This document shows positions 26,494 to 34,493 of a stretch of 64,000 bases of DNA, piece after piece (within the stretch, counting starts at the first letter, position 1; every line of letters starts with the position of its first letter). Source of the stretch: a bacterium (GTDB lineage Bacteria; Bacillota; Bacilli; Lactobacillales; Streptococcaceae); assembly GCA_905221215.1 (NCBI GenBank), contig CAJNCI010000001.1, positions 370,303 through 434,302 on the forward strand, given 5' to 3'. A model generated the notes under the pieces. The model was not told where the DNA came from, did no database searches, and saw only the letters and a program-made list of their open reading frames with translations. The translations under genes were made by a program, and so were the position numbers.

Positions 26494-27753
26494 TTAATCC
26501 TCAACAAGTCTAATATCTGCTCCTAGATTACGTAATTTTTCGATAATATCAGAATAACCACGTAAGATAAACTCGATATTGGTAATTTCAGTTTGCCCCT
26601 CGGCCATCAAGCCAGCAATAACTAAAGCTGCACCAGCTCTCAGGTCAGTTGCTTTAACACTTGCCCCACGCAAATCACTTCCACCTGTGTACAAAATATG
26701 ACCATTTGTTGTCGAAATGTCCGCATCCATCTTTGCTAGTTCAAAAACATGATTTACACGTTTTTCGTAAATCGTATCGACAATTGTACCACGACCATTC
26801 GTTCTTAGTAAAAGTGGGGTAATAGGTTGTTGCAAATCAGTTGCAAAGCCTGGGTAAGGAGCTGTCTTAATATTGATTGCTTTCAAATTAGACTGCTCTT
26901 CGACAAAAATGCTGTCTTCAGATACAGTCATTCTAACTCCCATTTCTTCCAACTTAGCAATAAATCCTTCTAGGTGTTCGTAAAGAACATTATTTATACG
27001 AATCCCCTTGCCAACTGCAGCAGCTAAAGAAATATATGTTCCAGCTTCAATGCGGTCTGGAATTACCTGATGACGGGTTCCATGTAATTTGTCAACACCA
27101 TCAATAATGATGATATTAGTTCCTGCACCACGGATATGGGCACCCATATTATTCAAGAGAGTAGCTACATCAATAATCTCAGGCTCACGGGCTGCATTTT
27201 CAATAATGGTACGACCATTTGCTTTAACTGCAGCAATCATCGTATTAATCGTTGCCCCCACACTAACCGTATCCATGTAAATACTTGCACCATGAAGACC
27301 AATCTCTTTAGAAGACAACTTCATGGTATCCCCTTCGTAGCTAACCTTAGCTCCCATGGCCTCAAATGCCTTAAGGTGTAGGTCAATCGGACGAGGACCA
27401 AGATCACATCCTCCTGGTAAACCAACTGTCGCTTCACCAAATCGGCCTAAGAGGCTCCCATAAAAATAGTAAGATGCACGAAGACTGTTAATTTTACCAT
27501 AAGGCATTGGAATGTTTTGAACACCTCTTGGATCAATCTCCAAGACATCGTCATAACGCTTAACAGTAGCTCCCATCAATTCCATAATTTCGACAAGACT
27601 GGCTACATCCGAAATATCTGGAACACAATCCAAAGTCACTACATCATCAGCCAATATAATAGCTGGAATTAAGGCCACAACGCTATTTTTAGCACCACTA
27701 ATAGTGATTTCACCTTGCAGTGGTAATCCACCATTGATAATAATTTTTCTCAT
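26494..27753 (-). CDS. murA: UDP-N-acetylglucosamine 1-carboxyvinyltransferase
   Basis: First committed step of peptidoglycan synthesis: transfers enolpyruvate from PEP to UDP-GlcNAc. The 419-residue EPSP-like fold shows K22-N23 (GAKNS), the catalytic Cys116 in [13 protein letters not shown] (target of fosfomycin), and the later FATDLQQP and [10 protein letters not shown] segments. Streptococci have two MurA paralogues; I do not assign which. First gene of an operon with a GNAT protein, spxR and map. The ribosome site is weak. Beyond its promoter lies the left end of the satellite. Confidence 0.95.
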   Translation of the reverse strand: MRKIIINGGLPLQGEITISGAKNSVVALIPAIILADDVVTLDCVPDISDVASLVEIMELMGATVKRYDDVLEIDPRGVQNIPMPYGKINSLRASYYFYGSLLGRFGEATVGLPGGCDLGPRPIDLHLKAFEAMGAKVSYEGDTMKLSSKEIGLHGASIYMDTVSVGATINTMIAAVKANGRTIIENAAREPEIIDVATLLNNMGAHIRGAGTNIIIIDGVDKLHGTRHQVIPDRIEAGTYISLAAAVGKGIRINNVLYEHLEGFIAKLEEMGVRMTVSEDSIFVEEQSNLKAINIKTAPYPGFATDLQQPITPLLLRTNGRGTIVDTIYEKRVNHVFELAKMDADISTTNGHILYTGGSDLRGASVKATDLRAGAALVIAGLMAEGQTEITNIEFILRGYSDIIEKLRNLGADIRLVED

Positions 27754-27803
27754 TATAAGTTTTTAATACTCTTTCAAGATTTCTAATAAGGTCCTTAAAA
27801 TAA

Positions 27804-27812
27804 AGTATATCA
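27804..27812 (-). promoter_or_regulatory. Extended -10 promoter of the murA operon
   Basis: TGATATACT on the minus strand about 50 bases before the murA start. Confidence 0.58.
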
Positions 27813-27924
27813 TAAATTTATCCTTTTTTCCATCCTTTTCAATTTTATTAGATCGGAGTTGATGAGTTATTTTCTGAATTACTAATCTTTCTCAAATTGC
27901 TATTTGCCCCTTTTATGCCCCCTG

Positions 27925-27963
27925 AACACAAAAATAGCCCTTCGGATAAAATCCGAGGGGCTA
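27925..27963 (-). terminator. Native terminator of eno, now displaced
   Basis: TAGCCCCTCGGAT and ATCCGAAGGGCTA form a 13-bp stem followed by TTTTTGTG on the minus strand. Read leftward from the left 17-bp repeat, this is what would follow eno if the 12-kb element were removed. Confidence 0.8.
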
Positions 27964-27982
27964 GAAACGTTGTTAAATCAAC

Positions 27983-27999
27983 GATTATTTTTTAAGGTT
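27983..27999. repeat. Left attachment repeat (attL core)
   Basis: GATTATTTTTTAAGGTT, identical to 40038-40054. An inverted repeat CGTTG-TTAAAT-CAACG lies directly to its left on the chromosome side. Confidence 0.85.
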
Positions 28000-28150
28000 A
28001 TCTTCCTATTATTAGATACTAAAAAATAGGCCTAAGCCTACTCTAAATCTAACTTGATTTCTGCAAAAACAACTAATTTTGAATAAGTTGAGAAAACATA
28101 AAGGGTAACAAAAAGGAACTTAAAATGATGAGTTCAGCAGGCAAGAAACT

Positions 28151-28174
28151 AGCACGGTCAAACGTGCTTTTTTT
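28151..28174 (+). terminator. Rightward terminator near the left end of the island
   Basis: AGCACG-GTCAAA-CGTGCT followed by seven T. About 35 bases upstream AAGGAACTTAAAATG looks like a translation start, but the frame is only 34 codons and runs through the hairpin, so I do not call a gene. The rest of 28000-28350 shows no supported gene. Confidence 0.65.
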
Positions 28175-28364
28175 ATTACCTAATAATACTATCATACCAC
28201 ATCTGGAATACACACTCAATTATTAGCAATCCCTCTCGATTTGCAGTATAATGATGAAAAAGTGGGTTAATATTGACGATTCACCGAAAGACTCAGACAC
28301 TAGTACAATTTCATTCAATGATATCGTAAGATTGGTTTGGCGAGTTTATGAAAGAGGGATTGAT

Positions 28365-28568
28365 ATGGATAAATCAAAAGAGACTTGGGTAATTGATGGA
28401 TATTTATGGTTGCATTGCCCTGTTTGTGGCACTGAAGTTATGGACTATGACATCTGTGATGTCTGTCGTTGGCAAAATACAGGTATTATAAATATTGACG
28501 GTGGCCCAAATAAAATGACTCTAGTCGAAGCCAAAGAAGCGTATGTTAAGGGAATTCCAATAATATAA
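28365..28568 (+). CDS. CPCC-type cysteine-rich small protein
   Basis: A 67-residue protein with two CxxC pairs, HCPVCGTE and DICDVCRW, followed by GGPNKMTLVEAKEAY. This order fits the CPCC cysteine-rich family, presumably a zinc-binding ribbon of unknown role found often on mobile elements. The frame opens at 28251, but a TATAAT overlaps that ATG, and GAGGGATTGAT precedes the ATG at 28365, so I take the later start. It reads rightward, opposite to the replication block, with one partner gene after it. Confidence 0.68.
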   Translation: MDKSKETWVIDGYLWLHCPVCGTEVMDYDICDVCRWQNTGIINIDGGPNKMTLVEAKEAYVKGIPII

Positions 28569-28598
28569 CAGACTATATTACCACGAAAGGAGAGACTG

Positions 28599-28814
28599 AT
28601 GGAACTTAGAAAATTTAATAACAAGGTTGTCAGAATCACCGATATTGATGGCCAAATATTTAAAGGTGTAGCTCTTTACGAAGACAAAGATGTCCACGAT
28701 GAAGAATTTGATGGGTTATCCGTTAATTCTGGAACCAGATGGATTAAACTCTTTGAAAATGAAATCAAGGAAATTGAAATTACTGATAAAATCAACCAGA
28801 CAAAAAAGCCCTAG
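28599..28814 (+). CDS. Small acidic protein of unknown function
   Basis: A 71-residue protein starting MELRKFNNKVVRITDIDGQI. The pattern of short beta strands (KVVRITDIDG, FKGVALYE, RWIKLFENEIKEIEI) suggests a small barrel such as an LSM-like fold, but I do not recognise the family. AAAGGAGAG precedes the ATG. It follows the CPCC gene by 30 bases and is probably co-transcribed with it; pairing of the two suggests a shared role. A terminator overlaps its last codons. Confidence 0.7.
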   Translation: MELRKFNNKVVRITDIDGQIFKGVALYEDKDVHDEEFDGLSVNSGTRWIKLFENEIKEIEITDKINQTKKP

Positions 28815-28834
28815 ATTTGCTCCTAAGGGCTTTT
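28803..28834. terminator. Terminator after the CPCC gene pair
   Basis: AAAAAGCCCT pairs with AAGGGCTTTT. A second inverted repeat, TCCGTA...TACGGA, follows at about 28840-28868 and has no T run. Confidence 0.72.
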
Positions 28835-28905
28835 AGTTTGTCCGTAGTGTTTTAGTTGTCTAGTACGGAACAAAGCAAAATAAGGGGTAAATATGAAGCT
28901 TCAGC

Positions 28906-29298
28906 CTACTTATACACTTCTAGTTCTCCGTTCTGGTGGATTCTCGCAAAGTTTAAGACGGCTATCTGTTTGTATCGGTGGTAACTAGTGGAGCTAGTAC
29001 CCGCCATCTCTACGCATTCGCTCATTGTTTTCTTTCTCATGTAGCAATAATGGATGATAAAGTATTTTCTGGCTCTCTCGTTCTCTATGCTGTTGATGTC
29101 GTGGGCGAATATTTCAAGCCCCTCACGGATTGCTTTTTCATGCTCACCACTCAAATGCCACCGATCAGGTAAGACAAGTTTCCAAGCCTCTTCATCTATT
29201 GTAACTTGGTTTTCACTCCCTGCCATCCTCTGGAAACGTAGAAAGTAAGTCATCCGCTCTCTGACGTTCATCATCGTTTTAAACTTATCCAGCTCCAT
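28906..29298 (-). CDS. Late-type phage transcriptional regulator (ArpU-like)
   Basis: A 130-residue protein whose C-terminal half looks like a sigma-region-4/helix-turn-helix (KYFIIHYCYMRKKTMSECVEMAGTSSTSYHRYK). The size and place, last gene of the leftward satellite block and directly after a DUF1492-like gene, match the ArpU/RinA-type activators of late phage genes. Stop and start of the two genes overlap in TAATG, so they are translationally coupled. In satellites such regulators can control the packaging genes. I am sure of the class but not of the exact family. Confidence 0.65.
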   Translation of the reverse strand: MELDKFKTMMNVRERMTYFLRFQRMAGSENQVTIDEEAWKLVLPDRWHLSGEHEKAIREGLEIFAHDINSIENERARKYFIIHYCYMRKKTMSECVEMAGTSSTSYHRYKQIAVLNFARIHQNGELEVYK

Positions 29299-29717
29299 TA
29301 GTTCGCTCCTTCCACCTTGCTCAAGTGTTCTATAGCTGCCTTCTTTGCCCGATATATCGAAGCTTTAGATTTACCTATTTCCTCAGCAACTCCCCAAACA
29401 TCAAGATCATTCAAGTAAAAAAATCTTAGAACAGAACGCTCAAGCGGATTGGCCAGCTTATCGATCAGCTTAGATATTTCCATTCTCTCTTCAGTAAGTC
29501 GCTCAATCCTCTGAAGCGTATCCTCTTTTAGTTTTAGAACACTTATAAGGTTATTCTCTGCTGTATTTCCCCTGCTTGTCTGTACCCTGCTATGGCTTAG
29601 TGTTGGCTTTTCGATAATACCACCTTCCAGGGCTTCCAATTCCAAATATAAGCCTTTGATTTCCTTGCTTATCCACTTAGCGCCCTCTAGTTTTTCTTTT
29701 ACCTGCTCTGGTGTCAT
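29298..29717 (-). CDS. DUF1492-type phage regulator
   Basis: A 139-residue protein with a long N-terminal coiled coil (residues 1-95) and a C-terminal sigma-70 region-4-like helix-turn-helix (SVLRFFYLNDLDVWGVAEEIGKSKASIYRAKK). This matches DUF1492 proteins of streptococcal phages. It has a promoter of its own just upstream and is coupled by overlap to the ArpU-like gene. The two likely act together on late or packaging transcription. Confidence 0.75.
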   Translation of the reverse strand: MTPEQVKEKLEGAKWISKEIKGLYLELEALEGGIIEKPTLSHSRVQTSRGNTAENNLISVLKLKEDTLQRIERLTEERMEISKLIDKLANPLERSVLRFFYLNDLDVWGVAEEIGKSKASIYRAKKAAIEHLSKVEGAN

Positions 29718-29737
29718 GCCTCGGCCTCCTCTATGAT

Positions 29738-29765
29738 ATAATATTTTTTATCGGATATATCACAA
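29738..29765 (-). promoter_or_regulatory. Promoter of the two late regulators
   Basis: TTGTGA, 16 bases, TATTAT on the minus strand, placed between terS and the DUF1492-like gene. The hairpin AGCC...GGCT with a T run at about 29773-29790 points rightward and is of unclear use. Confidence 0.55.
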
Positions 29766-29799
29766 AGGAGTCAGCCCTGTGCTGGCTTTTTTGCATATT

Positions 29800-30306
29800 C
29801 TAAGGCTTTTCCTTTTGATTCTCATCTTTCCAGACAGATTCAGCCATTGCGGTCATGGCCTCTATAAATTTATCATCCTCAACTGGAGTTTCTTGCTGTA
29901 TTTTATTCTTAATCACACTGATTTCTGCTCGCAACTTCTCGTCCAGCAATTCTAAATCACGAAAAGCGCTATTATTCATCCCATGCAAAGCGGAAAGAAA
30001 GGCATTGAAATTACTAGGCCTCAATCCACTTTCAATAATTTCAGATTTAGCTTTATTTTTTAGCCATTCATATTCATTGAAAGCCTGTTCCCTTGACCAC
30101 AAAGCACGGTTTGAAAACTCTTTTAATAACTCTCGGTACCTTGTATTAACCTTATACTCTTTCAGCAACTTGCTAGCCCTTGAATCTATCGTACTATCAG
30201 CCATCTTTTGTGCATTGTAAGCCTCTTTATATGCTTTTCTTTGAGATAGTCCAGCCACTAGCCCTTGGACAAATTTTTCTTGTCTTTGCGTTAACTTATC
30301 TGTCAC
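29800..30306 (-). CDS. terS: Phage terminase small subunit
   Basis: A 168-residue protein with the N-terminal DNA-binding segment typical of the Terminase_2 family (LTQRQEKFVQGLVAGLSQRKAYKEAYN, with TIDSRASKLLKEYKV following). Small terminase subunits choose the DNA to be packaged. With no large subunit in the element, this gene is the usual satellite device that redirects a helper phage's packaging motor to satellite DNA. It is the strongest single marker that the element is packaged rather than a decayed prophage. It follows two small unknown genes in the same direction. Confidence 0.85.
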   Translation of the reverse strand: MTDKLTQRQEKFVQGLVAGLSQRKAYKEAYNAQKMADSTIDSRASKLLKEYKVNTRYRELLKEFSNRALWSREQAFNEYEWLKNKAKSEIIESGLRPSNFNAFLSALHGMNNSAFRDLELLDEKLRAEISVIKNKIQQETPVEDDKFIEAMTAMAESVWKDENQKEKP

Positions 30307-30354
30307 ATTAGTTCACCTCCTTAAGCGACAAAAAGGGGAAAACTCCCCCTTGTC

Positions 30355-30567
30355 TTAATCCTTGTCTTGTTCTTTCTCAGCTTCAGCTTTTAATACTGAT
30401 TCTTCTACGTTGTAGTCAATGATTGCACCAATAGTGTCCCCATCTTCAATGTATTTGAAATTATAACACTCATACTCTGGATGTGCTTGCTGGTGTTCTT
30501 CCATTAGTTTGAAGAGTTCTACAATCGTTGGTACTGGTTCAATCTTATGTCTGATTTGTCTCTTCAT
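30355..30567 (-). CDS. Small acidic protein of unknown function
   Basis: A 70-residue protein, MKRQIRHKIEPVPTIVELFK at the start and a Glu/Lys/Asp-rich tail. It begins three bases after the coiled-coil protein gene and precedes terS by 48 bases, so all three are one transcript. No family recognised. Gene context (between coiled-coil protein and terS) points to packaging or capsid interference, but nothing in the sequence proves it. Confidence 0.7.
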   Translation of the reverse strand: MKRQIRHKIEPVPTIVELFKLMEEHQQAHPEYECYNFKYIEDGDTIGAIIDYNVEESVLKAEAEKEQDKD

Positions 30568-30570
30568 CTT

Positions 30571-31236
30571 TTAAAAATGTCCTTTCGCGTCACTATAAGT
30601 GCGACCAAAAACTTGTTTATAGTGTTCTTCTAAGAATAGTTTTACTGGATATGTTGGTACATAATCAATCATTCCACCAACTGGAGAAATTCTAGATCCC
30701 CCTGTACTGAAAGTAAATTCTCTCTTACCTTTACCCACTTTGTAAGCCATATCATGGTAAAGGGTTCGGAGTTTATCTGAATCAGCGATAATCTCATTAT
30801 CAATCTGATCAATCTCTTTCATCAAATCCACGGCTTTATCATAAAGCGCCTTATGCTTTTTATCAACCGTTGAATCCAGTTCATCGATTTTTGTCTTAAA
30901 ATCTTCAAGACTCATAAGTGTTTCATTGTGCAAGTCTTCCAGCTTTTTAGCATTCTTTTTTAATTTACTTTCAGCAATCCATAAATTATCCTTGGCATTG
31001 CGTAGCTTGTCTTTGTCTACCTCATCAACCGCTTCATTATATTCACGTTGGGCGGCCTCTTGGTCTTGAAGCAACTGTGCTTTTTCTCGTTCAGCCTCAG
31101 CAATCGCATTTTCGTTTTGCGTGATCAATGCGTTTACATCCTTAGTGATTTTATCCAGTGCTTTATCCATTTTTTGGGCTAATTCTTGGCGCTTTTGCGC
31201 TTGTTCAATGTTGTTTGTGTTTTGTGTGTCTGCCAT
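30571..31236 (-). CDS. Coiled-coil protein next to terS
   Basis: A 221-residue protein. Residues 5-165 are almost unbroken heptad-like helix rich in Glu, Lys, Gln and Ala; residues 170-221 are different, glycine-bearing and aromatic (FSTGGSRISPVGGMIDYVP, then VKLFLEEHYKQVFGRTYSD). The shape recalls phage scaffolding or structural proteins. Satellites often encode a protein that alters helper capsid size, and position beside terS fits, but no known family is recognised. GGAAAAATAAG precedes the ATG. Confidence 0.72.
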   Translation of the reverse strand: MADTQNTNNIEQAQKRQELAQKMDKALDKITKDVNALITQNENAIAEAEREKAQLLQDQEAAQREYNEAVDEVDKDKLRNAKDNLWIAESKLKKNAKKLEDLHNETLMSLEDFKTKIDELDSTVDKKHKALYDKAVDLMKEIDQIDNEIIADSDKLRTLYHDMAYKVGKGKREFTFSTGGSRISPVGGMIDYVPTYPVKLFLEEHYKQVFGRTYSDAKGHF

Positions 31237-31251
31237 CTTATTTTTCCTTTT

Positions 31252-31311
31252 CTATTGTTTGATTAAGTTTAGAGTGCTAGATCCAGTCACGGGGTCTCTA
31301 TTGTAGTTCAT
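31252..31311 (-). CDS. Possible 19-residue peptide
   Basis: MNYNRDPVTGSSTLNLIKQ, placed between two genes of the leftward block, with AGAGG about 10 bases before the ATG and the stop just before the next ribosome site. Too short to judge from coding bias; it could be a leader peptide or chance. Confidence 0.3.
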   Translation of the reverse strand: MNYNRDPVTGSSTLNLIKQ

Positions 31312-31331
31312 CTGCTTACATCCTCTCCACT

Positions 31332-31601
31332 CTATTCCTCAACTTCTTCATCTATTGGATTTTCTTCATTCTTGAAAACCTCACAAATGCGCTTAAAGTT
31401 GATATCTAAGCTGTTATCCTCCAAATACTCAGCGATAAGCGTTCCGTTTTCCTTATATCTTAGTTTAATAGCTGGCACTAGATATGTACCTCTCATATAC
31501 CCAAATAACGCTAGTCCTGCTATTTGTGCGTCTTCTAGGTCTCCAAATTCATAAGTAAATGTATGTTTTGGTGCTGTTTCTGAAAATGCTTTTAATGTCA
31601 T
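31332..31601 (-). CDS. Unknown satellite protein
   Basis: An 89-residue protein beginning MTLKAFSETAPKHTFTYEFG, with a beta-rich first half and an acidic C-terminus (NEENPIDEEVEE). AGAGGATAAAA precedes the ATG. It lies between the 70-residue coiled-coil gene and the larger coiled-coil gene in the same direction. Family not recognised. Confidence 0.68.
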   Translation of the reverse strand: MTLKAFSETAPKHTFTYEFGDLEDAQIAGLALFGYMRGTYLVPAIKLRYKENGTLIAEYLEDNSLDINFKRICEVFKNEENPIDEEVEE

Positions 31602-31670
31602 GTTTTTTATCCTCTTTCTGTTTTAAGGGTGTCACTAGTAGTCACACCATTGCAAGGGGGTCGGTACTAT

Positions 31671-31883
31671 CTACCCCATTTTGTTTAAGTGTTTACCAGG
31701 TAATATTTTTAGTTCATCAATCTCTTTAAAGACTATCTCAAAACCTTCCTGAATCCGTTCGATGTTTTTATTGTTTGAGACAACGTTACGATTCGCATTC
31801 TCAATGAAGCCATCTAACACCTCACTGATCCGCTCAACGGTTTCTTCTAATCTAGTCACTCTTTTACAAATGTTCATCGCCAT
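31671..31883 (-). CDS. Small coiled-coil protein
   Basis: A 70-residue protein, almost all helix, with heptads LEETVERISEVLDGFIEN and IERIQEGFEIVFKEIDEL. It is the first gene after the iteron region in the reading direction. Family not recognised; the helix pattern suggests an oligomer. GGAGCAAATC ribosome site. Confidence 0.65.
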   Translation of the reverse strand: MAMNICKRVTRLEETVERISEVLDGFIENANRNVVSNNKNIERIQEGFEIVFKEIDELKILPGKHLNKMG

Positions 31884-31934
31884 CTGATTTGCTCCTTTAT
31901 TCTATTTTCCTTTTCTATTTTAGGTTCGGGGCAA

Positions 31935-32242
31935 AGTGTAGGCGTTTTTGAATATTGGGCGCCTACGCCCTCCGCCATACAGTCCCAAGGGTTTAACCCC
32001 TGTGTTGGCATGTAGGCACTTTGTCTCAAAAAAAAATAATATATAACGCATTAGATATTTAATTAAATATACTTTTATAAAATATATATTTTGCCAACAC
32101 TTATAGCATAAAGCCAATGATAGCAAGGGTTTAAGGGCGTTGGCACTTTTTTAGAGGTTGCCTACACTCCTTTAAACCCCAATACTATCAAGGTTTTTCA
32201 GCGTTGGCGCTTTTTTGACTTCTTGCCTACACTGCCTACACT
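31935..32242. other. Iteron-rich region, probable satellite replication origin
   Basis: The gene-free 31884-32242 stretch carries the 9-mer AGTGTAGGC at 31935, and its complement GCCTACACT at 32160, 32225 and 32234 (the last two in direct tandem), plus near copies TGTAGGCA at 32011 and GCCTACG at 31961. A second motif, TTGGCA/TTGGCG, occurs near 32005, 32092 (complement), 32140 and 32203. The two groups flank a 70-base stretch of almost pure A/T (about 32024-32091). Iterons around an AT-rich segment directly downstream of the replication helicase is the origin layout known from staphylococcal pathogenicity islands. Confidence 0.75.
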
Positions 32243-33697
32243 TTAATCTTTTGTTTTAGCGAACCCACGTTTGATAGTTTTTCCAAATCTTAAAGATTTC
32301 CTTGATTCCCAACCCTCTTTATTTTGCATGATTTTCTTAACCTTGTTTTTATCTTTGGGATTGGGGGAATTGTCCAAATAAGCCTCAGAAAAGAATAAAT
32401 TAACTACCACCTTATCCCTTTCCACCAATTCCCCATACTTTTCAGTATCTAAGGGAATCTCTGATCCATTAGCGCCCATATGGTAGCCGTGGTTCATCAT
32501 GTCGTGGATGTAATAGTGTCTAGTCCTGTCTGTTGCTGGGAATTGATACATATTTTTAGGGTAAGGAATTTCTAAATAGCGCTCCACATCCTCAAAGATT
32601 TCATCTACAAACTTGTAACGGCTTCTAACCTCGTTTACTAGCTTTTCTTGGTCGTCTGTCAGGGTCAAAGACTTATTAGCCCTCCAAGCTACAACCATAG
32701 CACCCCAAAAGGCTCTACGGTCTTTTTCTGTCCACTTCCTGCCCTTATAAGCGGTGTCCTTGTGGACTTCCGCAACTAGAAAGCGCCTTTCCCCTGTCAG
32801 GTCGTTTAAATAATCATGGTCATTGGTTGCCCTCACAATAATAAAACTCTTAGGCAATCGCCTGTCGCTGGAGGCGTAAGGCGGTCTAAACTCCAGCTTG
32901 GTTTCTGTGATGAATTTCTTCAATTCTGAAAAACTAGCCTTTTTACTGGCCACCATCTCATCATCAAAGACACACCAGTTTCTCACCATTCTGGCCTTGT
33001 CGTCTTTGTCTGTGAAAGTCTCAACGGTTGTAAAATACTTGTGAGTGAATAGCCCCTCAAAAAATTGGGTCTTTCCTACTCCCTGCCTTCCAGTCAAGTC
33101 CAATACAAAGTCAAACTTGATAGAGGGGTCAAATACCTTGGCAACTGCTCCACGGAAAAACAAGTCCACGATAATACGGTTATATTCATCATCCTTGATA
33201 TTCAGATAATGCCTCAGAATATCAAAGGGATCACGCTGATTCACTAACACTTTATACTCGTTTTCGCATGATTCCAGATAGTCTTTTAAGGGGTTATAGC
33301 TATGTTCTCCAGCCACCACTTCTAAGATATCCGCTATGTCCGACTTTTTATAGTCCAGCTTATACTTGGTAGCAATATAAGCCCTAATCTCTCTGATAAT
33401 CAGGTCATCGATTGCACCGCTCAAGGTTCTACCGTTTAACTTCATTGGTCTAGTCACGTCAATTTCATAAGTAAAGACGTTGTACTGTATAGCACCTTTT
33501 AGCTTACTATCCCCGCTCAAAATCTTTCGGAGATTGTCTAAACCTCTATCAAAGCCGTTTCCTTTTGGTTTTTTTGACAAGTTCAAGCTGTTGTGTTCCT
33601 CGTTGGTCTCCCTTGCTTGAGTCAAGTCCACCACTTCAGGCGGTACTTTCTGCTTATCTTCTTCAATGATTTTTTTTACAATTTCATTGCTACTCAA
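32243..33697 (-). CDS. VapE-type replication helicase
   Basis: A 484-residue virulence-associated E family protein. After a charged N-terminus and a helical region (residues 1-190) comes a P-loop: GRQGVGKT at 203-210, Walker B-like WCVFDDE at 241-247 and a sensor-like IIVRATNDHDYL near 285. VapE proteins are SF3-like helicases that act as replication initiators of satellites and some prophages. The gene ends at the first iteron of the probable origin, as expected for cis-linked replication. It overlaps the upstream gene by eight bases. Confidence 0.88.
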   Translation of the reverse strand: MSSNEIVKKIIEEDKQKVPPEVVDLTQARETNEEHNSLNLSKKPKGNGFDRGLDNLRKILSGDSKLKGAIQYNVFTYEIDVTRPMKLNGRTLSGAIDDLIIREIRAYIATKYKLDYKKSDIADILEVVAGEHSYNPLKDYLESCENEYKVLVNQRDPFDILRHYLNIKDDEYNRIIVDLFFRGAVAKVFDPSIKFDFVLDLTGRQGVGKTQFFEGLFTHKYFTTVETFTDKDDKARMVRNWCVFDDEMVASKKASFSELKKFITETKLEFRPPYASSDRRLPKSFIIVRATNDHDYLNDLTGERRFLVAEVHKDTAYKGRKWTEKDRRAFWGAMVVAWRANKSLTLTDDQEKLVNEVRSRYKFVDEIFEDVERYLEIPYPKNMYQFPATDRTRHYYIHDMMNHGYHMGANGSEIPLDTEKYGELVERDKVVVNLFFSEAYLDNSPNPKDKNKVKKIMQNKEGWESRKSLRFGKTIKRGFAKTKD

Positions 33698-34205
33698 AAG
33701 CCACCTCCTTATAAAATATTCTTGCTACTTCTAAAAAATAACTGGCTAGGTCTTTGCGTTTGACGATTGCTGAAAACAAGTCCACCAACTGACTAAAACT
33801 GTAGCCATTTACAAATAGCAGTCTGACAAAGAGTGAAGTCTCATATCTGGTATAAATGCCATTACAAATCAGGTCAAAAATCCAGCCTTTTAACTCCACT
33901 CCAAGCCCCTGCCGTTGCTCAGTCAATTTGTTTACCTCTAATTCTTTCAGGATTGTTAGCAAGTCAGGACTGGCCAAAGCAATATCTAAATCTCTGACCA
34001 ATTCCCAGCCCTCTACTGCCTCATTTTCGTCTTTAATAGACACATATAAGCCTTTATATTGAAAACTTGTCAAAGCCTCGTCTACAGGCTCATAATAGGT
34101 AAATTTGCAGTGTTCCCCATTCTTCCATACTTGAGTAGGATTTGACTTGAGAAAGCCAAATAGGGGTATTTTCTCAACTGATAAAGTCAACTCTATTATT
34201 CTCAT
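33690..34205 (-). CDS. Unknown protein of the replication block
   Basis: A 171-residue protein starting MRIIELTLSVEKIPLFGFLK. It overlaps the helicase gene by eight bases and is translationally coupled to it. In related islands a primase or replication accessory gene holds this place, but I see no primase motif (no DxD or zinc finger), so the role is open. Composition and start signal (GGAGGTGCA) are ordinary for the block. Confidence 0.72.
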   Translation of the reverse strand: MRIIELTLSVEKIPLFGFLKSNPTQVWKNGEHCKFTYYEPVDEALTSFQYKGLYVSIKDENEAVEGWELVRDLDIALASPDLLTILKELEVNKLTEQRQGLGVELKGWIFDLICNGIYTRYETSLFVRLLFVNGYSFSQLVDLFSAIVKRKDLASYFLEVARIFYKEVAFE

Positions 34206-34213
34206 TGCACCTC

Positions 34214-34480
34214 CTAATCTACTGCAAGAAAATTGTAAATATCACTCTTACGGTAATAGATTTTCTTACTGTTTTCAAAAGGAGACTGGAGCGACCGGAG
34301 ACCATGCTTTTCCCAGTTGTTTAACGTGGTTCCACTAATACCTAACTTCTCTAACACCTCAGGCCTAGAAATCAAATCCCAATTATCATCACGTTGCTTT
34401 TCCAGTTCCATCCTTTTCGCTAAGTGATCTCCCACTTTCTCCAGTAGCTTAAGTTCTGCTTCTCTTGATAATAGTTGCAT
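34214..34480 (-). CDS. Small helix-turn-helix protein (excisionase-like)
   Basis: An 88-residue protein. The C-terminal half (LISRPEVLEKLGISGTTLNN, then WEKHGL and IYYRKSDIYNFL) is a MerR-like winged helix-turn-helix as in excisionases and small phage DNA-binding proteins. The start at 34480 (MQLLSREAE) is chosen because GAAAGGGGTGTAAT precedes it; a longer frame from 34516 has no ribosome site. It could bend the att arms for excision or regulate the block. Confidence 0.72.
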   Translation of the reverse strand: MQLLSREAELKLLEKVGDHLAKRMELEKQRDDNWDLISRPEVLEKLGISGTTLNNWEKHGLRSLQSPFENSKKIYYRKSDIYNFLAVD

Positions 34481-34493
34481 ATTACACCCCTTT

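Noticed and set aside
28119..28228. 34-codon frame with a good ribosome site (AAGGAACTTAAAATG)
   Set aside because: It runs straight through a strong terminator hairpin and T run, so it cannot be fully transcribed; possibly the end of a decayed gene.
28251..28364. Longer N-terminus for the CPCC protein
   Set aside because: A TATAAT overlaps the first ATG and a clear ribosome site precedes the ATG at 28365.
31920..32126. 68-residue leftward open frame
   Set aside because: It runs through the iteron and A/T-rich origin region, has no ribosome site and low-complexity composition.
33690..34205. Primase call for the gene before vapE
   Set aside because: Position fits satellite primases, but no primase motif is visible, so it is left as unknown.
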